Assembly: GCF_009867135.1 (NCBI RefSeq)
Contig: NZ_CP047226.1
Span: forward strand, 992,001 to 1,056,000
From: Moraxella osloensis
Lineage (GTDB): Bacteria; Pseudomonadota; Gammaproteobacteria; Pseudomonadales; Moraxellaceae
Reading direction: 5' to 3'
DNA: 64,000 bases
The stretch's first letter is position 1, and the number at the start of each line of letters is the position of its first letter. The notes below the pieces were generated by a model. The model saw only the letters and a list, made by a program, of their open reading frames with translations, made no database searches and was not told the origin of the DNA. A program made the position numbers and the translations under genes. This document shows, piece by piece, positions 43,233-52,286 of this stretch.

Positions 43233-43718
43233 ATGGTGAAAGTTGTTTTTCGTGAAGCCCAACCCCTTGATTTTGACAAAGTCGCAAAATTGGTGACGGA
43301 TGCCGATGAATTATATGTGATTTCACCAAAAAGTCATTTTCCGTGGACGGCTGAGCAGGTAGCAAACATTGCCCAAACCCGTGAGTTTAATACCGTTGCC
43401 ATTGATAAAGATAGCCAAATAATCATTGGCTATGCCAATATGTACAATGTAACAGATAAGACCGCCTATATTGGCAATGTCATCGTGCATGATGAGTACC
43501 GTAATCAGCAAATTGGCGAGCAGTTGATGCAGTATATGATGGCGATTTGCCAAGACAAGCAAGTAACGCCACACGTATCGGTGTTTAACCACAATACAGG
43601 GGCGTTACGTTTTTACCATCGGCTTGGATTTGTGCCTTTTGCGATGCAAGAGCGAGAATTTCACCAAAATAAGATTATGCTGATTCATTGCCAATATTTA
43701 GAAAATAGCAAAGGATAA
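43233..43718 (+). CDS. GNAT family N-acetyltransferase
   Basis: A 161-residue GNAT protein: FREAQPLDFDKVAKLVTDAD at the start, the acetyl-CoA binding core AYIGNVIVHDEYRNQQIGEQ followed by LMQYMM, and FNHNTGALRFYHRLGFVPF near the end. It starts 15 bases after the hydratase stop behind AAGG and ends three bases before the hydrolase gene, so it is firmly inside the operon, though no such enzyme is needed for valine breakdown. It may acetylate a small metabolite or a protein, for instance the acyl-CoA ligase whose activity is controlled by lysine acetylation in other bacteria; that link is speculative. Confidence 0.85.
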   Translation: MVKVVFREAQPLDFDKVAKLVTDADELYVISPKSHFPWTAEQVANIAQTREFNTVAIDKDSQIIIGYANMYNVTDKTAYIGNVIVHDEYRNQQIGEQLMQYMMAICQDKQVTPHVSVFNHNTGALRFYHRLGFVPFAMQEREFHQNKIMLIHCQYLENSKG

Positions 43719-43721
43719 ACA

Positions 43722-44915
43722 ATGCAAAACATAGAAAGCCCCGTCATATTTGAAACCATAGCCACCCACTGCGGTCATCACATCGGCACGATGACCTTGA
43801 ACGACCCCAAATCTCTAAACGCCCTAAGCATCGATATGTGCAAACTGATGGCAAATCAGCTCACCAAATGGGCAACTGATGACAACATCGTCGCCATTTT
43901 GCTAAAGGGAAGTGGCGACAAGGCATTTTGTGCAGGGGGCAATATCCGCAAACTGTACGACAGCATGATTGACACGCCGCCCCAAGTGCCTATGCAGCAG
44001 CCCAATCCGTACGGGGTTGAATTCTTCGAAAACGAGTACAGCCTATACCGGCAAATGCACTTTTACCCAAAACCGATTGTCTTGTGGGGTAATGGTATTG
44101 TCATGGGCGGTGGCATGGGCTTGATGGCGATGTGTAGCCATCGTATCGTCACCGAAACCACCCGTTTTGCCATGCCTGAGATTACCATCGGCTTATACCC
44201 TGATGCCACAGGTTCGTGGTTTTTGGCGCGTATGCCTGCCAAAATTGGGCTATTTTTGGGCTTGACAGGGGCGAACTGTAACGCCAACGATGCGATTTTC
44301 TCTAGCCTTGCTGAGTATGCGGTGGCAAGTAGCGAATACGACAACGTGCTTGACGCGCTAAAACAAGCCAATTGGCAAGCTGACAGCAATTTACATGATA
44401 TCGCAAGCCAAGCCTTAGCTAAAATTCATCATACCGAGCATTTAGCAGACAGTCATTTGATGAAGCATTTTAATACCATCCAAGCGCTAGTGAACAAAGG
44501 CTCAGTGCATGATATAGACGCAGCCTTGCGCGATGACAACTTCACCAAAGTCGACGGCGAAGCGGATAAATGGCTCACCAAAGCGGTCGAGACTTATCAG
44601 CACGGTTGTCCCGTCAGCGCAGCATTAACGGTTGAGATGTTTAAACATGCCAGCAAATTATCGCTTGAGCAAGTGCTATATATGGAGATGAATGCGTCGC
44701 TGCATTGTGTCAATTACCCCGATTTTCGTGAAGGGGTGCGCGCTTTACTGATTGATAAAGACAAATCGCCACAATGGCGTAAAACCCTTGATGAATGCGA
44801 TGCCCGCTATATCCAGTCACATCTTGCGTCAGCTTTTCCCAATAGCGAACATCCCTTTGAGGCTTGGTTGGGTAGCGATTCACTCTCAGCAAAATTAGCC
44901 AAACTTGCTGTATAA
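43722..44915 (+). CDS. 3-hydroxyisobutyryl-CoA hydrolase
   Basis: A 397-residue member of the crotonase superfamily with the long C-terminal domain of HIBYL-CoA hydrolases. DKAFCAGGNIRKLYDSM, VLWGNGIVMGGGMGLMAMCS, RFAMPEITIGLYPDATGSWF and the late block NYPDFREGVRALLIDKDKSP are diagnostic. It releases free 3-hydroxyisobutyrate from its CoA ester, a step that keeps the reactive methacrylyl-CoA pool low. AAAGGA precedes the ATG. It sits three bases after the GNAT gene, and the last codons overlap the leader of mmsB. Confidence 0.92.
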   Translation: MQNIESPVIFETIATHCGHHIGTMTLNDPKSLNALSIDMCKLMANQLTKWATDDNIVAILLKGSGDKAFCAGGNIRKLYDSMIDTPPQVPMQQPNPYGVEFFENEYSLYRQMHFYPKPIVLWGNGIVMGGGMGLMAMCSHRIVTETTRFAMPEITIGLYPDATGSWFLARMPAKIGLFLGLTGANCNANDAIFSSLAEYAVASSEYDNVLDALKQANWQADSNLHDIASQALAKIHHTEHLADSHLMKHFNTIQALVNKGSVHDIDAALRDDNFTKVDGEADKWLTKAVETYQHGCPVSAALTVEMFKHASKLSLEQVLYMEMNASLHCVNYPDFREGVRALLIDKDKSPQWRKTLDECDARYIQSHLASAFPNSEHPFEAWLGSDSLSAKLAKLAV

Positions 44916-44949
44916 AGTTTACAAACACCACAACATACAAGGATTGTAT

Positions 44950-45876
44950 ATGCCAAATAATCAACAAACAGCCATTAAAAAAATTGCCTTTATCGGGCTT
45001 GGTAACATGGGCAAACCGATGGCAGAAAATCTTATCAAAAATGGCTTTGCTCTCAACGTATTTGACCTAAACACCGCCGTGCTAGACGACCTTGCCAAAC
45101 AAGGGGCAAACGTGGCGACTTCACCTGTGGACGCAAGCAAAGAGGTGGATATGGTCATTACCATGTTACCTGCAGGTCAACATGTCAAAGATGTGTATCT
45201 GGGTAAAGACGGTAATCAAGGCTTGCTCGATGTGGTGGGTACAGATACCTTGCTGGTTGATAGTAGCACCATCGCAGCGAGTGATGCGCGTGAAGTTGCC
45301 CAGATGGCGGCAGAGAAAGGCATTGGTTTTATGGATGCACCCGTATCAGGCGGTACCGCAGGGGCAGCAGCAGGGACACTCAGCTTTATCGTGGGCGGGC
45401 AAGCTGAGCAATTTGAACAGGTCAAACCCGTTTTAGAGGCGATGGGGAAAAATATCTTTCACGCGGGCGAGGTCGGTGCAGGTCAAGTTGCTAAAATCTG
45501 TAATAACATGCTGCTTGGCGTGATTATGACAGGGACAGCCGAAGCCATGAATTTGGGCGCCAAAAATGGATTAGACCCAAAAGTCTTAGCGAGTATTTTG
45601 TCAGCCAGCACCGGTCGTAACTGGGCGCTGGAAGTGTGTAATCCGCACCCCGATGTTGGTGATGCCATGCCATCAAGCCGTGGTTATACCGGTGGATTTA
45701 TGAGTAAACTCATGCTCAAAGACATGAAGCTTGCCAAACAAACGGCCAATGATACCCAGGTGGTGACACCAATGGCAGATCAAGCCACGGCACTGTATAG
45801 CAAACATAGCGAGCAACATGGGGATAAAGATTTCTCAAGCATTATGGCGCATTATGATGCGAACGTTTTGCAATAA
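44950..45876 (+). CDS. mmsB: 3-hydroxyisobutyrate dehydrogenase
   Basis: NAD-dependent beta-hydroxyacid dehydrogenase of 308 residues: IAFIGLGNMGKPMAENLIKN at the NAD site, the substrate motif DAPVSGGTAGAAAGTLSFI, and the catalytic lysine in GQVAKICNNMLLG. It oxidises 3-hydroxyisobutyrate to methylmalonate semialdehyde, the substrate of MmsA, closing the pathway. I start at the ATG at 44950 because AAGGA lies seven bases before it and the dehydrogenase fold begins soon after; an upstream ATG at 44905 overlaps the hydrolase gene and lacks a site. A terminator follows at 45892-45920. Confidence 0.95.
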   Translation: MPNNQQTAIKKIAFIGLGNMGKPMAENLIKNGFALNVFDLNTAVLDDLAKQGANVATSPVDASKEVDMVITMLPAGQHVKDVYLGKDGNQGLLDVVGTDTLLVDSSTIAASDAREVAQMAAEKGIGFMDAPVSGGTAGAAAGTLSFIVGGQAEQFEQVKPVLEAMGKNIFHAGEVGAGQVAKICNNMLLGVIMTGTAEAMNLGAKNGLDPKVLASILSASTGRNWALEVCNPHPDVGDAMPSSRGYTGGFMSKLMLKDMKLAKQTANDTQVVTPMADQATALYSKHSEQHGDKDFSSIMAHYDANVLQ

Positions 45877-45891
45877 GTTTTGGCGTTTAGC

Positions 45892-45920
45892 AAAAGCTAG
45901 GATTTTTTTCTGGCTTTTTT
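45892..45920 (+). terminator. Intrinsic terminator of the valine cluster
   Basis: AAAAGCTAG (45892-45900) pairs with CTGGCTTTT (45910-45918), allowing one G-U pair, followed by a T run, 15 bases after the mmsB stop. Confidence 0.75.
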
Positions 45921-45998
45921 CTGCTCGTTAATTTAAAAAGTTAACCCAAAAATAGGGTAGAATTAGCGTCAATCCCAATTTATCGCATTAGTGTTATT

Positions 45999-46817
45999 AT
46001 GTCTAAGCCAACAGTACGCCCCAAAAAACCAAAAATTGTCTTTTTTGATATTGATGACACCTTGTACATCAAGCATCAAGAAAGGGTGCCGCAATCCGCG
46101 ATTGAGGCACTCAAACAATTAAAGCAGCAAGGCATTATGGTCGCTATCGCCACGGGTCGGGGTCGTGCGGTGTTTCCCAAAGCTGTGTATGAGCTCATTG
46201 AGACCGTGGGTATCGATGTGCTGGTCACCATTAACGGTCAATGCAGTCACCACCAAGGTGAATTGTTAGCGCATTATCCGATGACCACTGCGCAAATTAA
46301 ACTCATTACCGATTATGTTGTATCAAACAATTTATCCTATGCCTACATGACAGATACGGAAATTATCGCGTTAGCGGAAGATGATGCGCTGTCAGACGCT
46401 TTGAATTCACTTAAAATAGCTTACCGTACTGCCCGTCATGATGACATTGATTTGTCGATACCTATTTATCAAGTCGTGGCATTTCATCCTGACAACACGC
46501 AGGTAAATTTTGAATTCCCCCCGACTTTAAAAATCATGCGCTGGCACAAAAACGGTATCGATATTCTAGATGCGACAGGCTCGAAGGCACGGGGTATTGC
46601 GCAGGCGCTCAATAAACTGGGGCTGGATTTTGAAGATGCCATGGCATTCGGTGATGGGGTGAATGATATCGAAATGTTACAGACCGTCGGCTTTGGCGTA
46701 GCAATGGGGAATGCCCATCCCGATGTGAAAGCGGCGGCTGACTATGTATGTCCAGCTGCGTGGGAAGATGGTATCTATCAAGGCTTACAACATTTGGGTT
46801 TGTTGCCACATGGATGA
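45999..46817 (+). CDS. HAD superfamily hydrolase, Cof type
   Basis: A 272-residue phosphatase-fold protein. FFDIDDTLYI is HAD motif I with the nucleophile and acid-base aspartates, VAIATGRGRAVF motif II, KARGIAQAL the motif III lysine, and AMAFGDGVNDIEMLQTVGFG motif IV. The cap inserted between motifs II and III is of the C2 type, as in Cof/YbiV sugar phosphatases. The substrate is unknown, likely a sugar phosphate or a nucleotide. It starts behind a short leader after the valine-cluster terminator, so it is an independent unit, and ends 100 bases from a convergent IclR regulator gene. Confidence 0.9.
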   Translation: MSKPTVRPKKPKIVFFDIDDTLYIKHQERVPQSAIEALKQLKQQGIMVAIATGRGRAVFPKAVYELIETVGIDVLVTINGQCSHHQGELLAHYPMTTAQIKLITDYVVSNNLSYAYMTDTEIIALAEDDALSDALNSLKIAYRTARHDDIDLSIPIYQVVAFHPDNTQVNFEFPPTLKIMRWHKNGIDILDATGSKARGIAQALNKLGLDFEDAMAFGDGVNDIEMLQTVGFGVAMGNAHPDVKAAADYVCPAAWEDGIYQGLQHLGLLPHG

Positions 46818-46917
46818 GCCATCAAATAACTAAGCCCCACCATGCTATATACAATTCATCAATAAAAGTGCTTTGGGCGTTTTAACGTTACCTTATCAAA
46901 ACTGTCAAGGATAACAT

Positions 46918-47673
46918 TTAAATTTCCCCAAAAAACGCATCACGAATATCATCGGCAGCTTTTTGCATATCAGGTACAAAACCAATCAAGTCCTCGACGG
47001 ATTTGCGCGTTTTAGGTGCGGTTGTGTACAGTGAGCCGATGTAACGACCTTGGGTGTCATTGATTGCGACAGCAATTGAGACCGCTTGGGCAATATATTC
47101 TTCATCAGAAATTGCATAGCGCAGCTTGGCTACCTGATCAAGACTTTGATTGAGTACATCCCTATCGGTAATCGTGGCAGGGGTGATAGCGGTTAACGAT
47201 AAATTTTTTAGTAGCGTCACCCTATCATCTTTTGTGAGCGTACTTAGGTAGATTTTACCAGCCGCCGTACACCAAATGGGTGCTTGCGAATCAGTGGGCA
47301 TATACACTTGTAAGGCAGAAGGACAAGGTACGCGGTCGGTATATACCATGTTGACGTAATAAGGTACCGCCATGCCACAGGTTTCACCAATTTTATCAAC
47401 CAGTCTTTGCAAAATCGCAAATCGCTGAATCGCCACTTGCTGACTTTGCCACAGATGAATTGCCATATGCCGCGTACGCGACGCAGGCACAATCGTACCA
47501 TTGATATCGACCCGCACAAAGCCTTCTTCTTGCAGCTGCTGTATCAGTCGGTGCATGGTCGGTTTTGGAATATCCAAAATCTCAGACAAATCCAGCGGCG
47601 ATAAAGGACGCTGTGCCGCAGACACGGCTTCGATGATTTTTAAAACACGGGTAATAGAAGAAACTCGAGCCAT
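46918..47673 (-). CDS. IclR family transcriptional regulator
   Basis: The N-terminal winged helix-turn-helix (VSSITRVLKIIEAVSAAQRP, then LSPLDLSEILDIPKPTMHRL) and the ligand-binding GAF-like domain with PSALQVYMPTDSQAPIWCTA (usually the position of the conserved GxR/H-type pocket) and RYAISDEEYIAQAVSIAVAI mark an IclR protein. I begin at the ATG at 47671-47673, 251 residues, matching family length; 22 more residues are in frame upstream but unsupported. IclR regulators often govern aromatic or short-chain acid catabolism; its target here is unknown. An inverted repeat lies 125 bases upstream in the divergent region shared with xthA. The valine cluster is two genes away. Confidence 0.9.
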   Translation of the reverse strand: MARVSSITRVLKIIEAVSAAQRPLSPLDLSEILDIPKPTMHRLIQQLQEEGFVRVDINGTIVPASRTRHMAIHLWQSQQVAIQRFAILQRLVDKIGETCGMAVPYYVNMVYTDRVPCPSALQVYMPTDSQAPIWCTAAGKIYLSTLTKDDRVTLLKNLSLTAITPATITDRDVLNQSLDQVAKLRYAISDEEYIAQAVSIAVAINDTQGRYIGSLYTTAPKTRKSVEDLIGFVPDMQKAADDIRDAFFGEI

Positions 47674-47797
47674 TATATTGTCTTTTTTAAGTATAAGGTC
47701 AGCACGTCGCCAGAAAAAATTGAAAAAAATATTTTGCAAAGTTGGCAGTGATTAAAGTGCAAGGTTTTTTGATTATACCAAAATTTTTTTAAACTTC

Positions 47798-47814
47798 ACC
47801 TGCTATTTGCAGGT
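47798..47814. promoter_or_regulatory. Inverted repeat between the iclR-type gene and xthA
   Basis: ACCTGC (47798-47803) and GCAGGT (47809-47814) with a 5-base spacer, in the 287-base divergent region 47674-47960, a plausible autoregulatory operator of the IclR protein. No hairpin with a T run is formed. No gene lies in the region. Confidence 0.35.
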
Positions 47815-47960
47815 TCATCATGCATAAGCTCAGCGCTGCACACCCAATTTGCTTTCAAATTGAGCTTGCGGGCAATATCCGCTAATATAGTCGGCATTTA
47901 ACGCTTAACCAAGCCATATTTATCAATACCAAGACACATTTATCAATTTGGGGAAAACAC

Positions 47961-48773
47961 ATGCCGCGTTTTGTCAGTTTTAATATCAATGGATTGCGGG
48001 CGCGCCCACACCAGCTTGAAGCCATTCGCGATATCATCGCACCCGATGTCATTGGGCTACAAGAAACCAAAGTACATGATGATGCATTTCCGCTACAAAG
48101 CGTGCAGCAATTGGGCTATCATGTCGAGTTTTTTGGTCAAAAATCTCATTATGGTGTGGCGTTATTATCGCGACAAAAACCTATTTTTGTACAAAAAGGC
48201 TTCCCAACCGACAGCGACGATGCGCAGCGACGATTTATCCATGCGCGCTATGATTTTAATGGCAAATATATTGATGTGCTCAATGGCTATTTCCCGCAAG
48301 GCGAAAATCGCAAGCATGAAACCAAATTTCCGATGAAGCGCAAATTCTATGCTGATTTAACGGCTTATATTTTGCAGCTTAAAGCCGAAAATCGCAGTAT
48401 GATTTTGATGGGGGACATGAATATTGCGCCGCTTGATTTTGATATTGGTATTAGCGAGGATAGTGTTAAACGTTGGCTAAAAAATGGCACGTGCTCGTTT
48501 TTGCCAGAGGAGCGAGAGTGGTACCAAGCCCTGCTTGCCACAGATTTGCATGATACTTATCGGGCGTTATATGCCGACGGTCAAGCGCTGAGCTGGTTTG
48601 ATTATCGCAGCAAGGGATTTGACGATGAGCCAAAGCGTGGGCTGCGGATTGACCATATTTTGATGACGCCTGATTTGGCGGATAAGCTTAACGGTGCAGG
48701 CGTCAGCTATGATTTGCGTGCCATGGAAAAACCCAGCGACCATGCCCCGATTTGGGCAGATTTTTTGGATTAA
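47961..48773 (+). CDS. xthA: Exodeoxyribonuclease III
   Basis: A 270-residue EEP-fold AP endonuclease / 3'-5' exonuclease. RFVSFNINGLRARPHQLEAI begins with the Asn of the active site, GLQETKVHDDAFP has the metal-binding Glu, LMGDMNIAPLDFDI the Asp-x-Asn pair, and the C-terminal SDHAPIWADF the catalytic His. It cleaves at abasic sites in base excision repair. GGGG lies eight bases upstream. It is divergent from the IclR gene and followed 29 bases later by argJ. Confidence 0.95.
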   Translation: MPRFVSFNINGLRARPHQLEAIRDIIAPDVIGLQETKVHDDAFPLQSVQQLGYHVEFFGQKSHYGVALLSRQKPIFVQKGFPTDSDDAQRRFIHARYDFNGKYIDVLNGYFPQGENRKHETKFPMKRKFYADLTAYILQLKAENRSMILMGDMNIAPLDFDIGISEDSVKRWLKNGTCSFLPEEREWYQALLATDLHDTYRALYADGQALSWFDYRSKGFDDEPKRGLRIDHILMTPDLADKLNGAGVSYDLRAMEKPSDHAPIWADFLD

Positions 48774-48802
48774 TCAATTAAACAACAGTAAGGAGCGCTC
48801 TC

Positions 48803-50017
48803 ATGCCAGTTGGCAATGTCGAACTTGTAAAATTAAACCCAGTGAAAGGGATAAAAATTGGCATCACCGAAGCCCACGTGCGCTATGCAGGGCGCAAAGA
48901 CTTAACGGTTTTTGACATCATAGCGGGCGCAAACACCGCGGTTGTCACTACGCAAAACCAATTTTGTGCCGCCCCTGTGCAGTTGCTGCGAGAATTTATC
49001 GGCAAAGACAGTCCGCGTTATTTGATTGTCAACACGGGCAACGCCAACGCTGCCACGGGTGAAGACGGTAAACAGCGTGCCAAAACAACTTGTGTGGCAC
49101 TGGCAGAAAAAACCGCTGTCGCAGCCGAGCAAGTATTGCCATACTCTACCGGGGTGATTGGGGAAACCTTGCCGGCGGATAAAATTATCGCAGGGTTAGA
49201 CAGCGCCTTAGCCAATTTAAGCGAAGATAATTGGCTTGGCGCCGCTCATAGCATCATGACTACCGATACCACCCCAAAAGGGCATAGCGAACAAGTCACA
49301 ATTGATGGCGTCACCTATACCGTGACAGGTATCTCAAAAGGGGCGGGCATGATTCGCCCCAATATGGCGACCATGCTTGGCTTTGTGGCAACCGATGCCA
49401 ACATTGAAAAATCGTTGCTACAAAATATCTTGACTGATACGGTGAATCAGTCATTTAACCGCATCACGGTGGATGGCGACACCTCAACCAATGACTGCTG
49501 TACGTTGATTGCCACAGGACAAGTTGGGGAGATGATTGACAGTGAAAATCACCCGCATTATCAAGCGATTTATCAGGCAATTAACAATGTGATGATTCGA
49601 ATCGCTCAATTGATTGTACGCGATGGTGAAGGGGCAACCAAATTTATGACGGTCAAAGTGACAGGCGGTGAAACCTCTGAAGAATGTGCCAAAATCGCCT
49701 ATGAAGTGGCGCATTCACCGCTGGTAAAAACCGCATTTTTTGCCAGTGACCCAAATTGGGGACGTATTTTGGCAGCGGTAGGCAAAGCGGGCGTGATGCT
49801 CGACCAGTCAAAAGTGGCGGTATCACTCGATGATGTGCGTATCTGCGAGCGCGGCGGCTTGGCACAAGACTATACCGAGGCGCGTGGCAGCGAGGTGATG
49901 AAGCGTCCTGAAATTACTATTCATATTGAACTGGGTCGCGGGCAGGCGAGTGATACCGTCTATACCTGTGATTTATCATACGAGTATGTCAAAATCAATG
50001 CTGATTATCGTTCTTAA
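48803..50017 (+). CDS. argJ: Bifunctional ornithine acetyltransferase / N-acetylglutamate synthase
   Basis: ArgJ moves acetyl from N-acetylornithine to glutamate, recycling the acetyl group of arginine synthesis. It is made as one chain that cuts itself into alpha and beta parts; the site is the MATMLGF motif, with the new N-terminal nucleophile Thr190, preceded by [11 protein letters not shown]. Other blocks are [14 protein letters not shown] at the start and [16 protein letters not shown] and [15 protein letters not shown] in the beta chain. The length of 404 and strong TAAGGAG site are as expected. It precedes a small lipoprotein gene. Confidence 0.96.
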   Translation: MPVGNVELVKLNPVKGIKIGITEAHVRYAGRKDLTVFDIIAGANTAVVTTQNQFCAAPVQLLREFIGKDSPRYLIVNTGNANAATGEDGKQRAKTTCVALAEKTAVAAEQVLPYSTGVIGETLPADKIIAGLDSALANLSEDNWLGAAHSIMTTDTTPKGHSEQVTIDGVTYTVTGISKGAGMIRPNMATMLGFVATDANIEKSLLQNILTDTVNQSFNRITVDGDTSTNDCCTLIATGQVGEMIDSENHPHYQAIYQAINNVMIRIAQLIVRDGEGATKFMTVKVTGGETSEECAKIAYEVAHSPLVKTAFFASDPNWGRILAAVGKAGVMLDQSKVAVSLDDVRICERGGLAQDYTEARGSEVMKRPEITIHIELGRGQASDTVYTCDLSYEYVKINADYRS

Positions 50018-50048
50018 AGTTAATCTTAAAGTCAATGAAAGGTAACGA

Positions 50049-50231
50049 ATGAAAAAACTAACCACCCTGCTTTTTTTGCTGACCACCGCTGTTATCTTAC
50101 AAGGGTGTGTGCATAAAATTGTCACTGTCCCTGTTAAAGTTGCCTATAAGACCACCAAAGGGGTGGTCAAAGGCACGGTAGCCGTCGCTAAAGCGGTGAT
50201 ACCAGGTGATAGTGAGGACAAAAAAGACTAA
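50049..50231 (+). CDS. Small lipoprotein of about 60 residues
   Basis: The N-terminus KKLTTLLFLLTTAVILQGC is a lipoprotein signal with the lipobox cysteine, after which comes a repetitive basic stretch (VKVAYKTTKGVVKGTVAVAK) ending in an acidic tail. This is the pattern of the tiny envelope lipoproteins found in Acinetobacter and Moraxella, whose function is unknown. It begins after AAAGG and lies 31 bases downstream of argJ, possibly on the same transcript. A stem-loop starts on its last codon. Confidence 0.72.
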   Translation: MKKLTTLLFLLTTAVILQGCVHKIVTVPVKVAYKTTKGVVKGTVAVAKAVIPGDSEDKKD

Positions 50232-50248
50232 ACACAGGCTGTTTAGTC
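50226..50248. terminator. Stem-loop between the small lipoprotein and the RNA methyltransferase gene
   Basis: The perfect 9-bp stem GACTAAACA (50226-50234) / TGTTTAGTC (50240-50248), with a 5-base loop, includes the lipoprotein's stop codon. The T run behind it is poor (ATTTATG), so it may act with Rho or as a 3' stabiliser. Confidence 0.55.
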
Positions 50249-50300
50249 ATTTATGTCACACTCATTCATTGATGGCATTTATGGCAATCCTGTATGGAAA

Positions 50301-51077
50301 TCACGCGTAGCGTCTTTGCCGTAACATTTCATACAGACACAGTGACCCTGCTATCGCCACGTTTAGGCTTTCTTGACCATTGGGCTGCGGTAGGGCAATC
50401 GGCGCAGATTGACTAAGTAACCTCTCATCCACGCCTTGCCCTTCATGCCCCATAATCAAGGCTAACGGTTGTCTCAAATCGGTCTGATAAATAATATGAT
50501 CGGTATGTGAGCTCGTGGCAAACATCGGCACTTTGACCTTCGTCAATACCTCATCTACGCTGATGCCTTCATAAATGGTTAAACTAAAATTTGCCCCCAT
50601 GCCCGCTCGCAGCGTCTTAGGTGAATAGGCAGCCGCACTACCTTGGGTGCAAATCACCGTCTTTATGCCCACCGCTGAGGCGGTGCGTAACAGCGTGCCT
50701 AGATTGCCATTATCCTGCACGCCATTGATGATTAAGCAATCGCTGGTGATGGGCTGATTAAAGTCTAAATGCGGCATGTCAATCATCGCCATGATGGGCA
50801 GGCTCTCGCCCAGCGTGCGAATCTCTTTATACAGATTATCGCTAACCGTTAACGTTTTCACATTGTTAAGACGATTTAATAAGGCATTGATTTCATCATT
50901 GTGCAGACCGCTTTCGCTGACAATCACGGTGTCGGGTGTGAGGCTAGCATTGACATAGCTTTCAAGCAAATGCGTGCCTTCTATCACGGTTTTGCCCAGT
51001 TTTTTACGCTGGCGCGACCCAGTGAGAAGGGCATGGACAGTTTTGATAGTTGGGTTGTCTTTTGAAGTGATGAGCAT
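50301..51077 (-). CDS. TrmH/SpoU family RNA 2'-O-methyltransferase
   Basis: A SPOUT-class methyltransferase of 258 residues. The N-terminal substrate-binding domain begins LITSKDNPTIKTVHALLTGS; the knot-fold domain carries the three SpoU motifs INGVQDNGNLGTLLRTASAV, ALIMGHEGQGVD and IALPQPNGQESLNVAIAGSL. It should put a 2'-O-methyl group on rRNA or tRNA; which site cannot be told, though it is not the standard RlmB or TrmL by length and start. The start codon overlaps the stop of fbp by one base (TAATG), so translation is coupled. Confidence 0.88.
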   Translation of the reverse strand: MLITSKDNPTIKTVHALLTGSRQRKKLGKTVIEGTHLLESYVNASLTPDTVIVSESGLHNDEINALLNRLNNVKTLTVSDNLYKEIRTLGESLPIMAMIDMPHLDFNQPITSDCLIINGVQDNGNLGTLLRTASAVGIKTVICTQGSAAAYSPKTLRAGMGANFSLTIYEGISVDEVLTKVKVPMFATSSHTDHIIYQTDLRQPLALIMGHEGQGVDERLLSQSAPIALPQPNGQESLNVAIAGSLCLYEMLRQRRYA

Positions 51078-52054
51078 TATTTGACTTCTTCATGTAATTT
51101 TTTTACATATTCAACTTCGTTTTTTGCCCCCAGTACCACAGGCACGCGTTGGTGGATACTGGTCGGCTCGATATCCAAAATACGATTGATAGCATCGGTG
51201 CTCATGCCACCTGCTTGCTCAATCAGCAAGCTCATCGGATTGGCTTCGTACATCAGACGCAGTTTACCCGGTTTATCAGGGTGTTTGGTGTCAAATGGAT
51301 AGCTAAAAATCCCCCCACGGCACAAAATACGGTGAATATCGCCCACCATCGCCGCCACCCAGCGCATATTAAAGTCTTTACCACGCACGCCAGTTTTACC
51401 CGCCATAAACTCGTCAATATAACGCTGCATCGGTGGCAACCAATAGCGATAGTTGGAGGCATTAATCGCATACTCTTTGGTATCTGCGCTGATTTGCACT
51501 TGGTCTTTGATTTGCACAAACGCTTTGGTGTCTGGGTCAAGACTAAACATGGCGACACCATTACCAAGTGTGATTGACATCACAGTTGAGGTGCCATACA
51601 AAATATAACCCGATGCCAACTGCGCAGTCCCTTTTTGCAAAAAGTCCTCATCTGTCGCAGGGTGGCCTTGGTGGTGGTAGGGTAAAATCGAGAAAATTGT
51701 ACCGACTGCCATATTAATATCGATATTAGATGAGCCATCAAGCGGGTCAAACAGTACCAACACGTCGCCATGTTGATTGGCAGGGGTGGCGTTATCTAAT
51801 TCTTCAGAAGCCACACCCGCGCAGTGTGGATTGCTGCTCAAGGCGTCTAGCAACAAATCATTGGCAATGACATCGAGTTTTTTTTGCTCTTCGCCCTGCA
51901 CGTTTTGGTTACCCGCTTCGCCCAAAATATCCGCCAGCGCGCCGCGTTTGAGCAAGTCGCTGATTTGAATGCCGACTTTGGTAATGGTGGTAATGATGTC
52001 GGCAACGGCAGGTTGGGCGTTTTGCGCGGTAAGATAAGTTTCAAGATTTGACAT
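51077..52054 (-). CDS. fbp: Fructose-1,6-bisphosphatase class I
   Basis: The gluconeogenic enzyme that hydrolyses fructose-1,6-bisphosphate. [20 protein letters not shown] is the metal-binding motif (D-P-x-D-G-x-S), with GVASEELDN ahead of it and [20 protein letters not shown] near the end, all of class I type. Length 325 is normal. It starts after AAGGTC and ends overlapping the SpoU-type methyltransferase. It is divergent from pyrB across a 232-base control region with a promoter for pyrB. Confidence 0.96.
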   Translation of the reverse strand: MSNLETYLTAQNAQPAVADIITTITKVGIQISDLLKRGALADILGEAGNQNVQGEEQKKLDVIANDLLLDALSSNPHCAGVASEELDNATPANQHGDVLVLFDPLDGSSNIDINMAVGTIFSILPYHHQGHPATDEDFLQKGTAQLASGYILYGTSTVMSITLGNGVAMFSLDPDTKAFVQIKDQVQISADTKEYAINASNYRYWLPPMQRYIDEFMAGKTGVRGKDFNMRWVAAMVGDIHRILCRGGIFSYPFDTKHPDKPGKLRLMYEANPMSLLIEQAGGMSTDAINRILDIEPTSIHQRVPVVLGAKNEVEYVKKLHEEVK

Positions 52055-52233
52055 AGTAGACCTTATTATAAAATTATAAATTAATACCCTAAGTCAATCA
52101 CATACGATTAGGCAGGGTGAATTTAGACCTCATGAATTTAAAAAAATATAGACAATTTGCCGCAAATTGTAGCACTTTTTGACCCGTGTTATCAGCGATA
52201 ATCGCAAAATATTGGCGTATTTATTCCAACCGA

Positions 52234-52262
52234 TTTACGGTAAAATAGGCAAAATTTATACA
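52234..52262 (+). promoter_or_regulatory. Candidate promoter of pyrB
   Basis: TTTACG (52234-52239), 17 bases, TATACA (52257-52262), giving a leader of about 20 bases before the pyrB ATG. The leader is too short for the classical pyrBI attenuator. Confidence 0.4.
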
Positions 52263-52286
52263 AATAACAACAAATCTAGGTGGCTG

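Noticed and set aside
52055-52286. UTP-sensing attenuator before pyrB
   Set aside because: The leader predicted from the TATACA hexamer is about 20 bases, and there is no T-run hairpin before the start codon.
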